A stretch of 64,000 nucleotides of DNA from Giesbergeria anulus (GCF_900111115.1 NZ_FOGD01000004.1:142732-206731); one strand, 5' to 3'; counted from the first letter of the stretch, positions 24,989-34,110 are shown. Translations and numbers: made by a program. Notes: generated by a model not told the origin, from the sequence alone.

Positions 24989-25774
24989 TTAGTGGCTGGT
25001 GCCCAGATAGGCGCGAATCACGTCTTCGTTGTCGCGCACCTCTTGCGGCTCACCGTCACCAATTTTTTTGCCGTAGTCCAGCACCACCACGCGGTCGGAG
25101 ATGTCCATGACCACGCCCATGTCGTGCTCGATCAGCACGATGGTGGAACCAAATTCGTCGTTCACGTCCAAAATGAAGCGGCACATGTCCTGCTTTTCTT
25201 CGACGTTCATGCCCGCCATTGGCTCGTCCAGCAGCAGCACTTGGGGTTCCATTGCCAAGGCGCGGCCCAAGTCCACCCGTTTTTGCAGGCCGTAGGGCAA
25301 CTGGCCCACGGGCGTTTTGCGGAAGGCTTGGATTTCGAGAAAGTCGATGATGTGTTCGACAAACTCGCGGTGTTTTTCTTCTTCGCGCTGGGCCGGGCCA
25401 ATGCGCAGTGCCTGCATAAACAGGTTGCTCTTGATCTTGAGGTTGCGCCCGGTCATGATGTTGTCGATCACGCTCATGCCCTTGAACAGCGCCAAGTTCT
25501 GGAAGGTGCGTCCAATGCCCATCTCCGCCACTTGGCGGCTGTTCATGTGATCGAACTTTTTCCCACGGAAGGTGATAGAGCCTTCGGTGGGGGTGTAGAC
25601 GCCATTGATGCAGTTGAGCATCGAGCTTTTACCAGCACCGTTGGGGCCGATGATGGAGCGGATCTCATGCTCGCGCACATTGAACGAAATGTCGGTCAGC
25701 GCCTTGACGCCGCCAAAACGCAGGCTGATGTTCTGGATGTCGAGGATGACGTCGCCAATCTTCTTATCGCTCAT
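24989..25774 (-). CDS. livG: LivG-type ABC transporter ATPase
   Basis: A 261-residue ATPase, partner of LivF. It has Walker A GPNGAGKSS, the Q-loop RTFQNLALFKGM, a signature-region PYGLQKRVDLGRAL (the canonical LSGGQ serine/glycine pair is replaced by PYGLQ, common in this LivG branch), Walker B VLLLDEPMAGMN and H-loop LIEHDMGVVM. Length is as expected. It follows the long acyl-CoA ligase gene by eight bases and precedes livH by 18, so the ligase and the transporter are transcribed together. Confidence 0.93.
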   Translation of the reverse strand: MSDKKIGDVILDIQNISLRFGGVKALTDISFNVREHEIRSIIGPNGAGKSSMLNCINGVYTPTEGSITFRGKKFDHMNSRQVAEMGIGRTFQNLALFKGMSVIDNIMTGRNLKIKSNLFMQALRIGPAQREEEKHREFVEHIIDFLEIQAFRKTPVGQLPYGLQKRVDLGRALAMEPQVLLLDEPMAGMNVEEKQDMCRFILDVNDEFGSTIVLIEHDMGVVMDISDRVVVLDYGKKIGDGEPQEVRDNEDVIRAYLGTSH

Positions 25775-25782
25775 GGGTTTCC

Positions 25783-27729
25783 TCAGGCAGCGGCTTTCAC
25801 CGGGGTGAATGTTTTGGCATCCGAGAGCTTGAGCGTGGCACTGACACTGCCAGTGCGGCCATCCTCAAACTTGACCACGGTCTCAATAAATTGCTCGGTA
25901 CGATTGGCATACAGTGCATCGACCAGTACGCTGTATTTGTCGGCAATAAAGCCACGGCGCACCTTGTTGGTACGGGTGAGTTCTCCATCGTCGGCGTCTA
26001 GCTCTTTGTGCAAAATCAAGAAACGGCTGATCTGGCTGCCTGCCAACAGCACATCGCTGGCCAGATCGGCGTTGGTCTTTTCTACGCACTCACGGATAAA
26101 TTCATAGACTTCGGGCTTTTGCGCCAAATCGGTGTAACCGGCATAGGGCAAGTTGCGCCGCTCGGCCCAGTTGCCCATAGCGTCAAAGTCGATGTTGATC
26201 ATCACGCACACGCGGTCGCGGCCATCACCCAAGGCCACCACTTCTTTGATGTGCGGGAAAAACTTGAGTTTGTTCTCGACATACTTGGGCGCAAACATGG
26301 CCCCATCGTGGGCACCACCCTTGAGGCGGCCCACGTCTTTGACGCGGTCAATGATTTTGAGGTGGCCATTGGCATCCAAGAAGCCCGCATCGCTGGTGTG
26401 GTACCAACCATCAGGTGTGAGCACTTCTGCCGTGGCGGCGGGATTTTTGTAATACTCTTTGAGCAGCCCAGCGGACTTGACCAAAATCTCGCCGTTGTCG
26501 GCCACCTTGATTTGCACGCCCCGAATGGGCACGCCCACGGTGTCGGCACGGGCTTGGTCATCGGGGTGCAGGCAGACAAACACCGCTGTTTCGGTGGAGC
26601 CGTAAAGCTGCTTGAGGTTGATGCCGATGGAGCGGTAAAAGGTAAACAAATCAGGGCCAATGGCCTCACCGGCGGTGTAGGCTACGCGCACCCGTGAGAA
26701 ACCCAAGTTGTTGCGCAGTGGGCCATAAACCAGCCAATCGCCCACCATGTATTTGAGCTTGTCGATGGCGCTAACGCTTTCGCCATTCATCAGCGCGGGG
26801 CCGACGCGGCGGGCCAGTGCCATGCAGGACTCAAACATTTTGCGCTTGAGGTTGCCAGCATCTTCCATGCGGATGGTGACGCTAGTCAGCAGCCCTTCAA
26901 AGACACGCGGCGGCGCAAAGTAGTAGGTGGGGCCAATTTCTTTGAGGTCGATGTTGACCGTGCTGGCAGATTCTGGGCAGTTGACCACGTAGCCGCAGGC
27001 CAGCCATTGGGCATAGCTAAAGATGTTTTGGCCAATCCAGGCCAGTGGCAGGTAGGCCAGCACTTCTTCGGCGCTGGTGAGCTTGTCAAACTCGGCGCCG
27101 GCGGTGGCGCGGTCGAGCAGCGTGTTGTGGGTATGCACCACGCCCTTGGGGTTGCCGGTGGTGCCTGAGGTAAAGAACATGGCAGCCACATCTTGCGGCT
27201 GGGTTTTGCTCACTTCGTTGCGGAACCACTGTGGATTTTTGCTGGCAAAGGCGCTGCCCGCTTCAATCAGGGTGTCAAAAGCGGCCAGCCCCGGCTCGCT
27301 GTATTTACGCAGGCCACGCGGGTCATCGTAGTAAATATGCGAGATAGCGGGGCAGCGGTCGCGGATTTCGAGCAGCTTGTCTACCTGCTCTTGGTCTTCG
27401 ACCACAGCAAAGCGCACTTCGGCGTTGTTAAGGGGGTAGACGCACTCGGCGGCCACGGCATCTTGGTACAAGGGCACCGGAATGGCACCCAAGGATTGCA
27501 CGGCCAACATGGTGGCGTACAGGCGGGGCCGGTTGGCCCCAATCACCACCATATGCTCGCCCCGGCCTAAGCCAGCTTGGTGCAGGCCAGCGGCCACTTG
27601 CTCTACCAGACGAGCTAAGGCTGCCCAGCTGTGGGTCTGCCAGATGCCATATTCTTTTTCGCGCAGTGCCGGGGCATCGGGGCGCTCGGCAGCGTGCTGA
27701 AGTAGCAGTTGCGGAAACGTGGTCTTCAT
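25783..27729 (-). CDS. AMP-dependent long-type acyl-CoA synthetase/ligase
   Basis: A 648-residue adenylate-forming CoA ligase of the long-chain (FACS/ACSBG-like) branch. Superfamily motifs are intact: phosphate loop MFFTSGTTGNPKGVVHTHN, LYGSTETAV, GWYHTSDAGFLDANGHLKIIDR and a C-terminal domain with DRVKDVGRLKGGAH. It heads the Liv transporter operon (eight bases to livG), so it is likely to activate the imported acid to its CoA thioester in the cytoplasm. In betaproteobacteria such ligase-Liv clusters are linked with aromatic acid or fatty acid breakdown, but the substrate here is inference. ATG at 27729 has AGGA in good position; the extra seven residues of the longer frame are unlikely. Confidence 0.9.
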   Translation of the reverse strand: MKTTFPQLLLQHAAERPDAPALREKEYGIWQTHSWAALARLVEQVAAGLHQAGLGRGEHMVVIGANRPRLYATMLAVQSLGAIPVPLYQDAVAAECVYPLNNAEVRFAVVEDQEQVDKLLEIRDRCPAISHIYYDDPRGLRKYSEPGLAAFDTLIEAGSAFASKNPQWFRNEVSKTQPQDVAAMFFTSGTTGNPKGVVHTHNTLLDRATAGAEFDKLTSAEEVLAYLPLAWIGQNIFSYAQWLACGYVVNCPESASTVNIDLKEIGPTYYFAPPRVFEGLLTSVTIRMEDAGNLKRKMFESCMALARRVGPALMNGESVSAIDKLKYMVGDWLVYGPLRNNLGFSRVRVAYTAGEAIGPDLFTFYRSIGINLKQLYGSTETAVFVCLHPDDQARADTVGVPIRGVQIKVADNGEILVKSAGLLKEYYKNPAATAEVLTPDGWYHTSDAGFLDANGHLKIIDRVKDVGRLKGGAHDGAMFAPKYVENKLKFFPHIKEVVALGDGRDRVCVMINIDFDAMGNWAERRNLPYAGYTDLAQKPEVYEFIRECVEKTNADLASDVLLAGSQISRFLILHKELDADDGELTRTNKVRRGFIADKYSVLVDALYANRTEQFIETVVKFEDGRTGSVSATLKLSDAKTFTPVKAAA

Positions 27730-27898
27730 TCCGGATCCTAAAAGGTTCAAGGGGTGGCCGGTCAGGCCAACGCTGGCAGGCCACGTGGGCCTACAACTCT
27801 GCCCGGAATGGTAGGGAGCAATTTGACGCCAATTTGTCTTTACGACGACAATTGCAGGGTTTGTCCTTGTTGGGTAAAACCCTTGTTTTGCTGATAGA

Positions 27899-29086
27899 TC
27901 AGCGCATCAAGCGTCCATCGCGCCCCACCACCGTCAACTCAACAAAGCGCGAGGCACTGCGGTCGGGCGTAGTGGCGTGGATCTCAAAGCCGCCCAAATC
28001 CCACTTTTTTAGCCCCCAACTGGCATCCATAAAGGCACTGCGGCTGGCCCCCTTGCCAGCGCGTTGGAGTATTTCGGCAAATGTTCGTGCATTGATATAG
28101 CCCTCCAGTGCCAAATGTGAAGGTGTCGCTTGGGCATCGAAGTTTTTGAGTGCCTTGACAAAATCGCGCGCCACTGCGGTGGACGCATTGGTGGGCAAAG
28201 GCACTACTTGGGAGATAGCCATCCCCAGCGCATCGGCACCTAAGGCTTTAATATTGGCCGATGTGCCCAGCACAGACAAAGCATAGAGACTGACGCCCCG
28301 GCGCAGTTTGCGAAACTCTTTGATGAACTCCAGCCCCGGCTTACCTGCCAGCCCGACCAGCACCGCCTCAGGGTTGCTCTCGGCCAGCAGGGCAGCGGCT
28401 TTGGCGGCATCAGCCGCATTGCTTTCTACTGTGGTGGCGATGGCATCGGGTAGCTTGGCCCGGCGCATGGCTGCCTCAGCACCCGTAAACACCTCGCGGC
28501 CAAAGGTATTGTTTTGGTAGGCAATACCGATACGCTGGATGCCAATGGTAGCCAAGTGCTGCACAAGCCGCTCGGCTTCGTCGGCATAGCTGGCCCGGAT
28601 GTTAAACGCATGGCGCGCACCGGCCACCCGCGAGACTTGCCCACCAGTTAACGGGGTAAAAAAGGGCATATTGCCATCCTTGAGCCGGGGCATCATCTCC
28701 TCGACCATGGGTGTGCCAAAGCAATTGAACAGCGCAAAACAGTCTGAGTCGTTCAAGAACTTTTCCAGATTGAGCATGGCTTTGGGCACCTCGTAGGCAT
28801 CGTCCAAAGTTTCAAGCTTGATCTGGCGTCCATGAACGCCACCGCGCGCATTGATGGCGTGAAATGCAGCCATTGCGCCTTGGTGTAGTGCAGAGCCCAG
28901 ATCGCCCAGTGGCCCAGTAAGGGCGGTGGTTTGGCAAATTTTTAACGATGTCTCTTGTGCCCAAGCCGAGGGTAAGGTGCAACAAGCAGGCAAGGCCACG
29001 GCACTGGCTAGAAAACGACGGCGGGCCAGACTGACCGGTGCGGCACGAGAAGCTATCTCTGTATCTGTAATAGTTTGAGATGTCAT
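27899..29086 (-). CDS. Second HAAT-type substrate-binding protein, predicted Tat-exported
   Basis: A 395-residue periplasmic binding protein of the Leu/Ile/Val family (Peripla_BP_6), different from the LivK of this cluster. The N-terminus carries a long signal with a twin-arginine motif, SLARRRFLASAVALPACC, followed by a hydrophobic stretch and cleavage near AWA-QE, so Tat export is likely. Mature-domain boxes are TTALTGPLGDLG, GAMAAFHAINARGGVHGRQI and TPLTGGQVSRVAGARHAFNIRASY. It lies upstream of the ligase-Liv operon on the same strand, separated by 169 bases that probably hold a separate promoter, and is divergent from a Crp/Fnr regulator. It may give the same importer a second specificity, or act as a sensor. 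Confidence 0.88.
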   Translation of the reverse strand: MTSQTITDTEIASRAAPVSLARRRFLASAVALPACCTLPSAWAQETSLKICQTTALTGPLGDLGSALHQGAMAAFHAINARGGVHGRQIKLETLDDAYEVPKAMLNLEKFLNDSDCFALFNCFGTPMVEEMMPRLKDGNMPFFTPLTGGQVSRVAGARHAFNIRASYADEAERLVQHLATIGIQRIGIAYQNNTFGREVFTGAEAAMRRAKLPDAIATTVESNAADAAKAAALLAESNPEAVLVGLAGKPGLEFIKEFRKLRRGVSLYALSVLGTSANIKALGADALGMAISQVVPLPTNASTAVARDFVKALKNFDAQATPSHLALEGYINARTFAEILQRAGKGASRSAFMDASWGLKKWDLGGFEIHATTPDRSASRFVELTVVGRDGRLMR

Positions 29087-29265
29087 GGGGGTCAACTCGA
29101 CAATGGAGGGCAAGAGGCTTGCAGACATAAAAGAAGAGGCTGCATGGTGGCCCACAGCGCATACTTGGGCTTTGCATCACCATGCAGTGTGCAAGCAAAA
29201 GCTGTCTTGTTCCCGACAATGTGTCTCATGGAAATCCCGCATTAACCCTTGCTTTGTATCGCTCC

Positions 29266-30012
29266 ATGTCCCAAGAGTTGTCTTTGCACCAGCGTCGGCG
29301 CACGCCCACCGCCGAAGAAATTAACGGTATCCCTTGGCTGGCCCCCCTGCATGCCCACGAGCGCGAGCGCGCCATTGCGGCGTTGCAGGTGGGCGATGCC
29401 AGCCCCGGTGACTATGTGTGCCGCTTAGGCCGCCCTGTGACCTACTGGTTTGGTGTAGTTGAAGGGTTGCTCAAGATGAGCAGTGACCATGCCGATGGCA
29501 GCACCATGACGTTTGCTGGCTTGCCCCCTGGAGGCTGGTTTGGCGAGGGTACTGCCATGAAACGCGAACCGTACCGCTACAACGTGCAGGCGCTGCGCAA
29601 GAGTGTGGTGGCAGGCTTGCCGATTGATACCTTTCATTGGCTGTTAGACCACTCCATTGGTTTTAACCGTTTTGTCATGAACCAGCTCAATGAGCGGCTG
29701 GGCCAGTTTATTGCCGCCCGCGAGATTGACCGGCTTAACAGCCCCGACTTGCGCGTGGCACGCAGCTTGGCCGCTTTGTTTAATCCGGTGCTCTATCCCA
29801 GTGTGGGCCAAGTGCTGCACATCACGCAGCAGGAACTAGCTTATTTGGTCGGGCTGTCGCGTCAGCGCGTCAATGAGGCCCTAACAGCGCTGGAGCGCCA
29901 AGGAGCCATCCGAGTGGAATACGGCGGCGTGCGGGTGCTGGATTTGGCCGCCCTGCGCTGGCATGTGTTTCAGGCTGGGGAGCAGGGCAAGCTGGGCCGC
30001 AAAAAGCGTTAA
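29266..30012 (+). CDS. Crp/Fnr-family transcriptional regulator
   Basis: A 248-residue regulator. The N-terminal half is a cyclic-nucleotide-binding beta-roll (about 35-150) with GLPPGGWFGEGTAM in the phosphate-binding-cassette position. The C-terminal winged helix contains HITQQELAYLVGLSRQRVNEAL, the Crp/Fnr helix-turn-helix. FNR-type N-terminal iron-sulfur cysteines are absent. The start at 29266 is chosen because upstream codons are unrelated to the family. It is divergent from the second binding-protein gene (179 bases between starts), suggesting that it controls the aromatic/carboxylate uptake genes. Homologues with this arrangement in Comamonadaceae often regulate acyl-CoA pathway genes; that is inference. 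Confidence 0.9.
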   Translation: MSQELSLHQRRRTPTAEEINGIPWLAPLHAHERERAIAALQVGDASPGDYVCRLGRPVTYWFGVVEGLLKMSSDHADGSTMTFAGLPPGGWFGEGTAMKREPYRYNVQALRKSVVAGLPIDTFHWLLDHSIGFNRFVMNQLNERLGQFIAAREIDRLNSPDLRVARSLAALFNPVLYPSVGQVLHITQQELAYLVGLSRQRVNEALTALERQGAIRVEYGGVRVLDLAALRWHVFQAGEQGKLGRKKR

Positions 30013-30107
30013 CCTTTACAAACTCCAGCACAGCGGGGTCACTCATTTGCAGAGTCTGTGCTTAAGAGTTATAACAAACGCCTTCGATAAAGATATAGAT
30101 TCTGCCT

Positions 30108-31049
30108 ATGACTTGCACGCCCTTGCTCCCCCCCCGTCTACTCTGGTTGGCTGTGCTGCCTTGGGCACTGGCAGGCTGTGCTACCACGCCCAGTTCAGAG
30201 CTTAATAACACCTACGCCACCAACCCGGCCCACCCTGCCCAGACTCGGCCACAAATGCAAGCCCCTGAGCTGCTAGCCGTGACGGCCTCGATGGAGCTGA
30301 TCCGTTTTCAGGCCAAGCAGCCCCGGCAGATTTTGCAGCGCCAGCGCATCCGTGGTCTGCCCGCAGACCAGCAGTTGGTAGGCATTGATTTTCGGGTAGC
30401 ACGTGGCGTACTGTATGCGCTGTCGCGGCAAGGACAGCTCTACACCCTAGATGTGCAAAATGCCACACTGCACCCGGTAGGCTCTGCGGCCATGTCTTTG
30501 CCAGTAGGCAGTTTTGGCCTAGACTTTAATCCTACGGTCGATCGCCTGCGTGTGGTGGGCCCCAGTGGCCTGAATCTGCGTTTGCACCCCGACACGGGCC
30601 AAGTGGTGGATGGAGACCCAGCACAGCCCGGCGTGCAAACCGATGGCAAGCTCCATTACGCGCCCGGCGATGCCTATGCCGGACGCCAACCCGACCTTGC
30701 CGCTGCCGCCTACACCTACAACCAGCACAATGACAAGCTAACCACCAACTACGCCATCGACAAAACCCTAGGCACCTTGGTGGTGCAAGGCTCGCTCGAA
30801 GGCACACAGCCAGTCATCTCGCCCAACACTGGACAACTGCACACCATTGGCCCCTTGGGGCTGGGGGCACTGGCCGATGCCAGCTTCGATATTTCTGATG
30901 TGTCCAACCAAGCGCTGGCTGCGGTGCGGGGCATCTCCACTTCTGCCGTCACCAGCCTGTACCAGATTGATTTGGCCACAGGCCGCGCTGCAGCCCTGGG
31001 TATTGTGGGAGAGGGAGAGGCGCTGCTGGGCATCGCCATTGCGCCATGA
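30108..31049 (+). CDS. DUF4394-domain lipoprotein
   Basis: A 313-residue predicted outer-membrane or periplasmic lipoprotein. The signal peptide ends with the lipobox LAGC (Cys at about 24). The mature part matches DUF4394: DFRVARGVLYALSRQGQLY, FGLDFNPTVDRLRVVGPSGL, NLRLHPDTGQVVDGDP and DISDVSNQALAAV, a beta-rich, propeller-like domain. Its function is unknown. The final ATGA overlaps the start of the cupredoxin gene, and that gene overlaps the GGDEF-EAL gene, so the three are one translation unit. The signal-peptide codons 7-10 contain a run of eight C, a possible phase-variable site. Confidence 0.85.
   Translation: MTCTPLLPPRLLWLAVLPWALAGCATTPSSELNNTYATNPAHPAQTRPQMQAPELLAVTASMELIRFQAKQPRQILQRQRIRGLPADQQLVGIDFRVARGVLYALSRQGQLYTLDVQNATLHPVGSAAMSLPVGSFGLDFNPTVDRLRVVGPSGLNLRLHPDTGQVVDGDPAQPGVQTDGKLHYAPGDAYAGRQPDLAAAAYTYNQHNDKLTTNYAIDKTLGTLVVQGSLEGTQPVISPNTGQLHTIGPLGLGALADASFDISDVSNQALAAVRGISTSAVTSLYQIDLATGRAAALGIVGEGEALLGIAIAP
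30128..30135. repeat. C8 homopolymer in codons 7-10 of the DUF4394 gene
   Basis: Eight C in a row within the signal-peptide codons. A slip of one base would abolish the lipoprotein, and through the overlaps could reduce translation of the two downstream genes. The length is modest and could be chance in GC-rich DNA. Confidence 0.5.
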
Positions 31050-31663
31050 AGCTACGACACCACACCACGGCCATGCTGTGCGCCAGCTGGGGTTTGCTGA
31101 TGGGCGCGCACGCTGGCAGCGTGCAGGTAGCTGTGCAATCGCCCACCGGCCAGCCACTGGGGCAAGCCGTGGTCTTTTTGGAGTCAGCCCAAGCACGGCG
31201 GCAGGTTAAACCCCTGCCCGCCCTAGAAATGGCCCAAGATAACAAACGCTTTATCCCGCAAGTGCTGGTGGTTCCAGTGGGTAGCGAGGTGGCTTTTCCG
31301 AATCGAGACACCGTGCGCCACCATGTGTACTCTTTCTCGGCGGCCAAAAAGTTTGAGCTGAAGCTCTACAGCGGCACCCCCACCGCGCCCGTGCGCTTTG
31401 AGCAGCCCGGCGTGGTGGCCCTAGGTTGCAATATCCACGATCAGATGGTGGGCTGGATTGTCGTGCTCGATACCCCCTACTATGCGCAAACGGCTGCCGA
31501 CACGGGCCGAGTACAAATCGACCAAGTGCCCGCTGGCAACTACCGGCTGAGGGTATGGCATCCGCACCTGCCGGTGCATACACCCGTGCCAGACCTGCCC
31601 ATTACCGTCGGAACCACGGATACCGTCGCGACCACTGTGCAACTCAAGGAGCTGGCACCTTGA
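31046..31663 (+). CDS. Periplasmic plastocyanin/azurin-like cupredoxin
   Basis: A 205-residue exported protein with a signal peptide (about 1-23, ending GAHA). It contains a cupredoxin-type core: the His of DTVRHHVYSFS, then GCNIHDQMVGWIVV with Cys, His and Met in type-1 copper-ligand spacing. The protein is usually annotated as a methylamine utilisation protein, but no methylamine dehydrogenase genes are near. A C-terminal beta domain (PAGNYRLRVWHPHLP) may be carboxypeptidase-regulatory-like. It starts at the ATGA overlap with the DUF4394 gene and ends in a TTGA overlap with the next gene. The likely role is copper binding or electron transfer in the periplasm, perhaps sensing redox or copper for its neighbour. 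Confidence 0.85.
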   Translation: MKLRHHTTAMLCASWGLLMGAHAGSVQVAVQSPTGQPLGQAVVFLESAQARRQVKPLPALEMAQDNKRFIPQVLVVPVGSEVAFPNRDTVRHHVYSFSAAKKFELKLYSGTPTAPVRFEQPGVVALGCNIHDQMVGWIVVLDTPYYAQTAADTGRVQIDQVPAGNYRLRVWHPHLPVHTPVPDLPITVGTTDTVATTVQLKELAP

Positions 31664-34035
31664 ACTGGCGTCTGGCTACCCTGTCCCGCAGCTTGATTGC
31701 ACGGCTGGTTGGGATTTCACTGCTGCTGTTGTTGCTGGTACAAATGGCTGGTTTTGCCTTGGTGCGCAACAGCATCGACCGCAATGCCCGTAGCCAAATT
31801 GCCCACACCCTCGATACCGATGAGAACGTCTGGCGTCGCCTGCTAGAGCAAAACGCCGAACGGCTGCGCCAAGGCGCGACCTTACTGACCGCCGACTATG
31901 GCTTTCGCACCGCCGTGGGCTCTGGCGATCAGCACACCATACAGTCTGCCCTAGAAAACCACGGCCAGCGCATGGGCGCTGCGGTGGTGGCGCTACTCGA
32001 TACCCAGTTACAGGTGCGCAGCGTCAGCAGCGACAAAGGACTGGGCACCTTTGACCAAGCACTGGCCCAAGTGTTGCCCACCCTGTCTGCCAGTGAGCAA
32101 AGCAGCCAGATCAGCACCGTTCATGGTCTGCCATACCAGTTTGTGCTGGTACCCATGCGTGCGCCGGTGCTGGTGGGTTGGGTGCTGATGGGCTTTCCCA
32201 TCAACCAGCCCTTGGCCGATGAGATGCAGCAACTGCTGGCTGTGCAAGTGGCCCTGCGTGTGCATGGCACCGATGGTCAATGGGGGGTACCCGTCAGTAC
32301 CCTGAGCGCTCCAGCCCTTGCAGCACTGCGCAAGCATAGCAGCGAGGCAGTGACCGAGCTAACCCACGGTCACGATACCCTGCTGGTGCGCTCGATGGCC
32401 TTGGGCCAAGAAGGCCCTGAGCAGGCCCAAGCCCTGCTGCTGCGTTCGGTGGATGCCGTGGTGGCACCATATCGGCAATTGCAATGGTTACTGGCTGCCA
32501 TCACCCTGACCGGCCTAGTGCTGTTTGCGTTGGGGCACGGCTTGATGGCCCGCTGGGTGACTACGCCGCTGCGCTCGTTGGTGCTGGGCACCCAGCGCAT
32601 TTCACGCGGCGAGTACGACATGCCCGTGGAGCACACCGAGCGCCGTGATGAGATTGGCCTGTTGGCGCGCTCCTTTGACCGTATGCGCATTGACATTGCC
32701 GAGCAGCAGGCAGAAATCCGCCATCTGGCCTATTGGGATCGCTTGACTGGCCTACCCAACCGCGAGCGCTTTCGCAACACCGTGCTGGCGGCCATTTCTG
32801 CCCATGCCGACTATAGCCCCGAAGTCACGAGCTTAGCTGTCATCACGCTCGATTTGGATCGCTTTAAGCATGTGAATGATGTGCTGGGCCATGCCTTTGG
32901 TGACAAGCTGCTGCAAGCGGTGGCCAAGCGGCTGCGCGAGCAGATCATGGCGCATGGCGATATGGTGGCGCGCATGGGCGGCAATGAATTTGCCCTACTG
33001 CTGCGGCGCACTGATTCCCATGCCGCGATGGTGGTGGCGTGCAACATTACCCAATCTTTTGAGCGCCCCTTGGCTTTTGGCGACCAGATGGTAGATTTGA
33101 GTGCTGGCATTGGCATTGCCTGCTGGCCGCAAGATGCCAGTGATGTGGATACGCTGCTCAACCGCTCTGAGATTGCCATGTACGCGGCCAAGCGCAAACT
33201 CAACGGGCCGCAGCTTTATGACCCGATCATGGACTCGTCTAGCGCACAAACGCTGTCGCTGCTTACTGAGCTGCGCCGCGCCATTGAGCGCAACGAACTG
33301 CGCCTGTACTTGCAGCCCAAGGTGCCGCTACAAGGCAAACCTGGCTTGGCCGTGGAGGCATTGGTGCGTTGGCAGCACCCGCAGCGTGGTTTGGTGCCAC
33401 CGATGGACTTCATCCCGTTTGCTGAGCAAACCGGCTTTGTGCGCCAACTCACGCTGTGGATGTTTGAGGAATCGGCGCGCCTGCTGGCCGACCCACGCAC
33501 CCAAGGCATGGGCCTGCGCATTTCGGTCAATCTGTCTACGCGCGACCTGCTCGACCCCGAATTGTGCGAACGCCTGCAAGCCATGCTGGTGCGCCACGGA
33601 GTACTGCCACAAGGCTTTTGCCTCGAAATCACTGAAAGCGCGATCATGGACGACCCGCAGCGCGCCGAGGCCATGCTTAACCGCCTATCGCAGCACGGCT
33701 TTAAGCTCTCAATTGACGATTTTGGCACCGGCTACTCCTCGCTGGGCTACCTCAAGCGGCTGCCGGTGGATGAGCTGAAGATCGATAAATCTTTTGTCAT
33801 GGGCATGGAGCACGACCACGATGACGAGATGATCGTGCGCTCGACTATTGATCTGGCCCACAATCTGGGGCTGACCGTGGTGGCCGAGGGGGTAGAAAAT
33901 GCCGCCATTTTGGAGCGCTTGCGCGCCCTGTCTTGCGATGAAGCTCAGGGCTACCATGTCAGCCGCCCGGTGCCGGTCGATGCCTTTTTGTCATGGCATG
34001 CCCAACGCGCTTGGGCGCAAGAGACAGGCCGCTGA
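31660..34035 (+). CDS. Membrane GGDEF-EAL protein with HAMP (c-di-GMP enzyme)
   Basis: A 791-residue inner-membrane protein: one membrane helix (about 13-33), a periplasmic sensor region (34-270), a second helix (275-297), HAMP (297-350), GGDEF (355-520) and EAL (530-780). The GGDEF signature is GGNEF (440-444), a change from GG[DE]EF that may weaken or abolish cyclase activity. The EAL half keeps VEALVRW, NLS, EITES, IDDFGTGYSS (685-694), LKIDKSF and VAEGVEN, so phosphodiesterase activity is expected. The start is TTG at 31660: AAGGAG (31646-31651) is eight bases upstream, and the codon overlaps the previous stop as TTGA. The frame is open further upstream, but the longer reading overlaps the cupredoxin gene and is unlikely. 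Confidence 0.92.
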   Translation: MNWRLATLSRSLIARLVGISLLLLLLVQMAGFALVRNSIDRNARSQIAHTLDTDENVWRRLLEQNAERLRQGATLLTADYGFRTAVGSGDQHTIQSALENHGQRMGAAVVALLDTQLQVRSVSSDKGLGTFDQALAQVLPTLSASEQSSQISTVHGLPYQFVLVPMRAPVLVGWVLMGFPINQPLADEMQQLLAVQVALRVHGTDGQWGVPVSTLSAPALAALRKHSSEAVTELTHGHDTLLVRSMALGQEGPEQAQALLLRSVDAVVAPYRQLQWLLAAITLTGLVLFALGHGLMARWVTTPLRSLVLGTQRISRGEYDMPVEHTERRDEIGLLARSFDRMRIDIAEQQAEIRHLAYWDRLTGLPNRERFRNTVLAAISAHADYSPEVTSLAVITLDLDRFKHVNDVLGHAFGDKLLQAVAKRLREQIMAHGDMVARMGGNEFALLLRRTDSHAAMVVACNITQSFERPLAFGDQMVDLSAGIGIACWPQDASDVDTLLNRSEIAMYAAKRKLNGPQLYDPIMDSSSAQTLSLLTELRRAIERNELRLYLQPKVPLQGKPGLAVEALVRWQHPQRGLVPPMDFIPFAEQTGFVRQLTLWMFEESARLLADPRTQGMGLRISVNLSTRDLLDPELCERLQAMLVRHGVLPQGFCLEITESAIMDDPQRAEAMLNRLSQHGFKLSIDDFGTGYSSLGYLKRLPVDELKIDKSFVMGMEHDHDDEMIVRSTIDLAHNLGLTVVAEGVENAAILERLRALSCDEAQGYHVSRPVPVDAFLSWHAQRAWAQETGR

Positions 34036-34110
34036 TACCCACCCACCACCCTATGCCCCAGCGCCCTGCCCTCGTACCGCAGGGTGCACCACTGCTTTAG
34101 CGATTTTTTC

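Noticed and set aside
24974..26107. Plus-strand frame of 377 codons opposite livG
   Set aside because: Antisense shadow; the low-complexity His/Val/Asp content reflects the Liv gene on the other strand.
31426..31659. Longer N-terminus for the GGDEF-EAL protein
   Set aside because: The frame is open, but it lies inside the cupredoxin gene; the TTG at 31660 has an ideal AAGGAG and the first membrane helix follows it at the usual distance.
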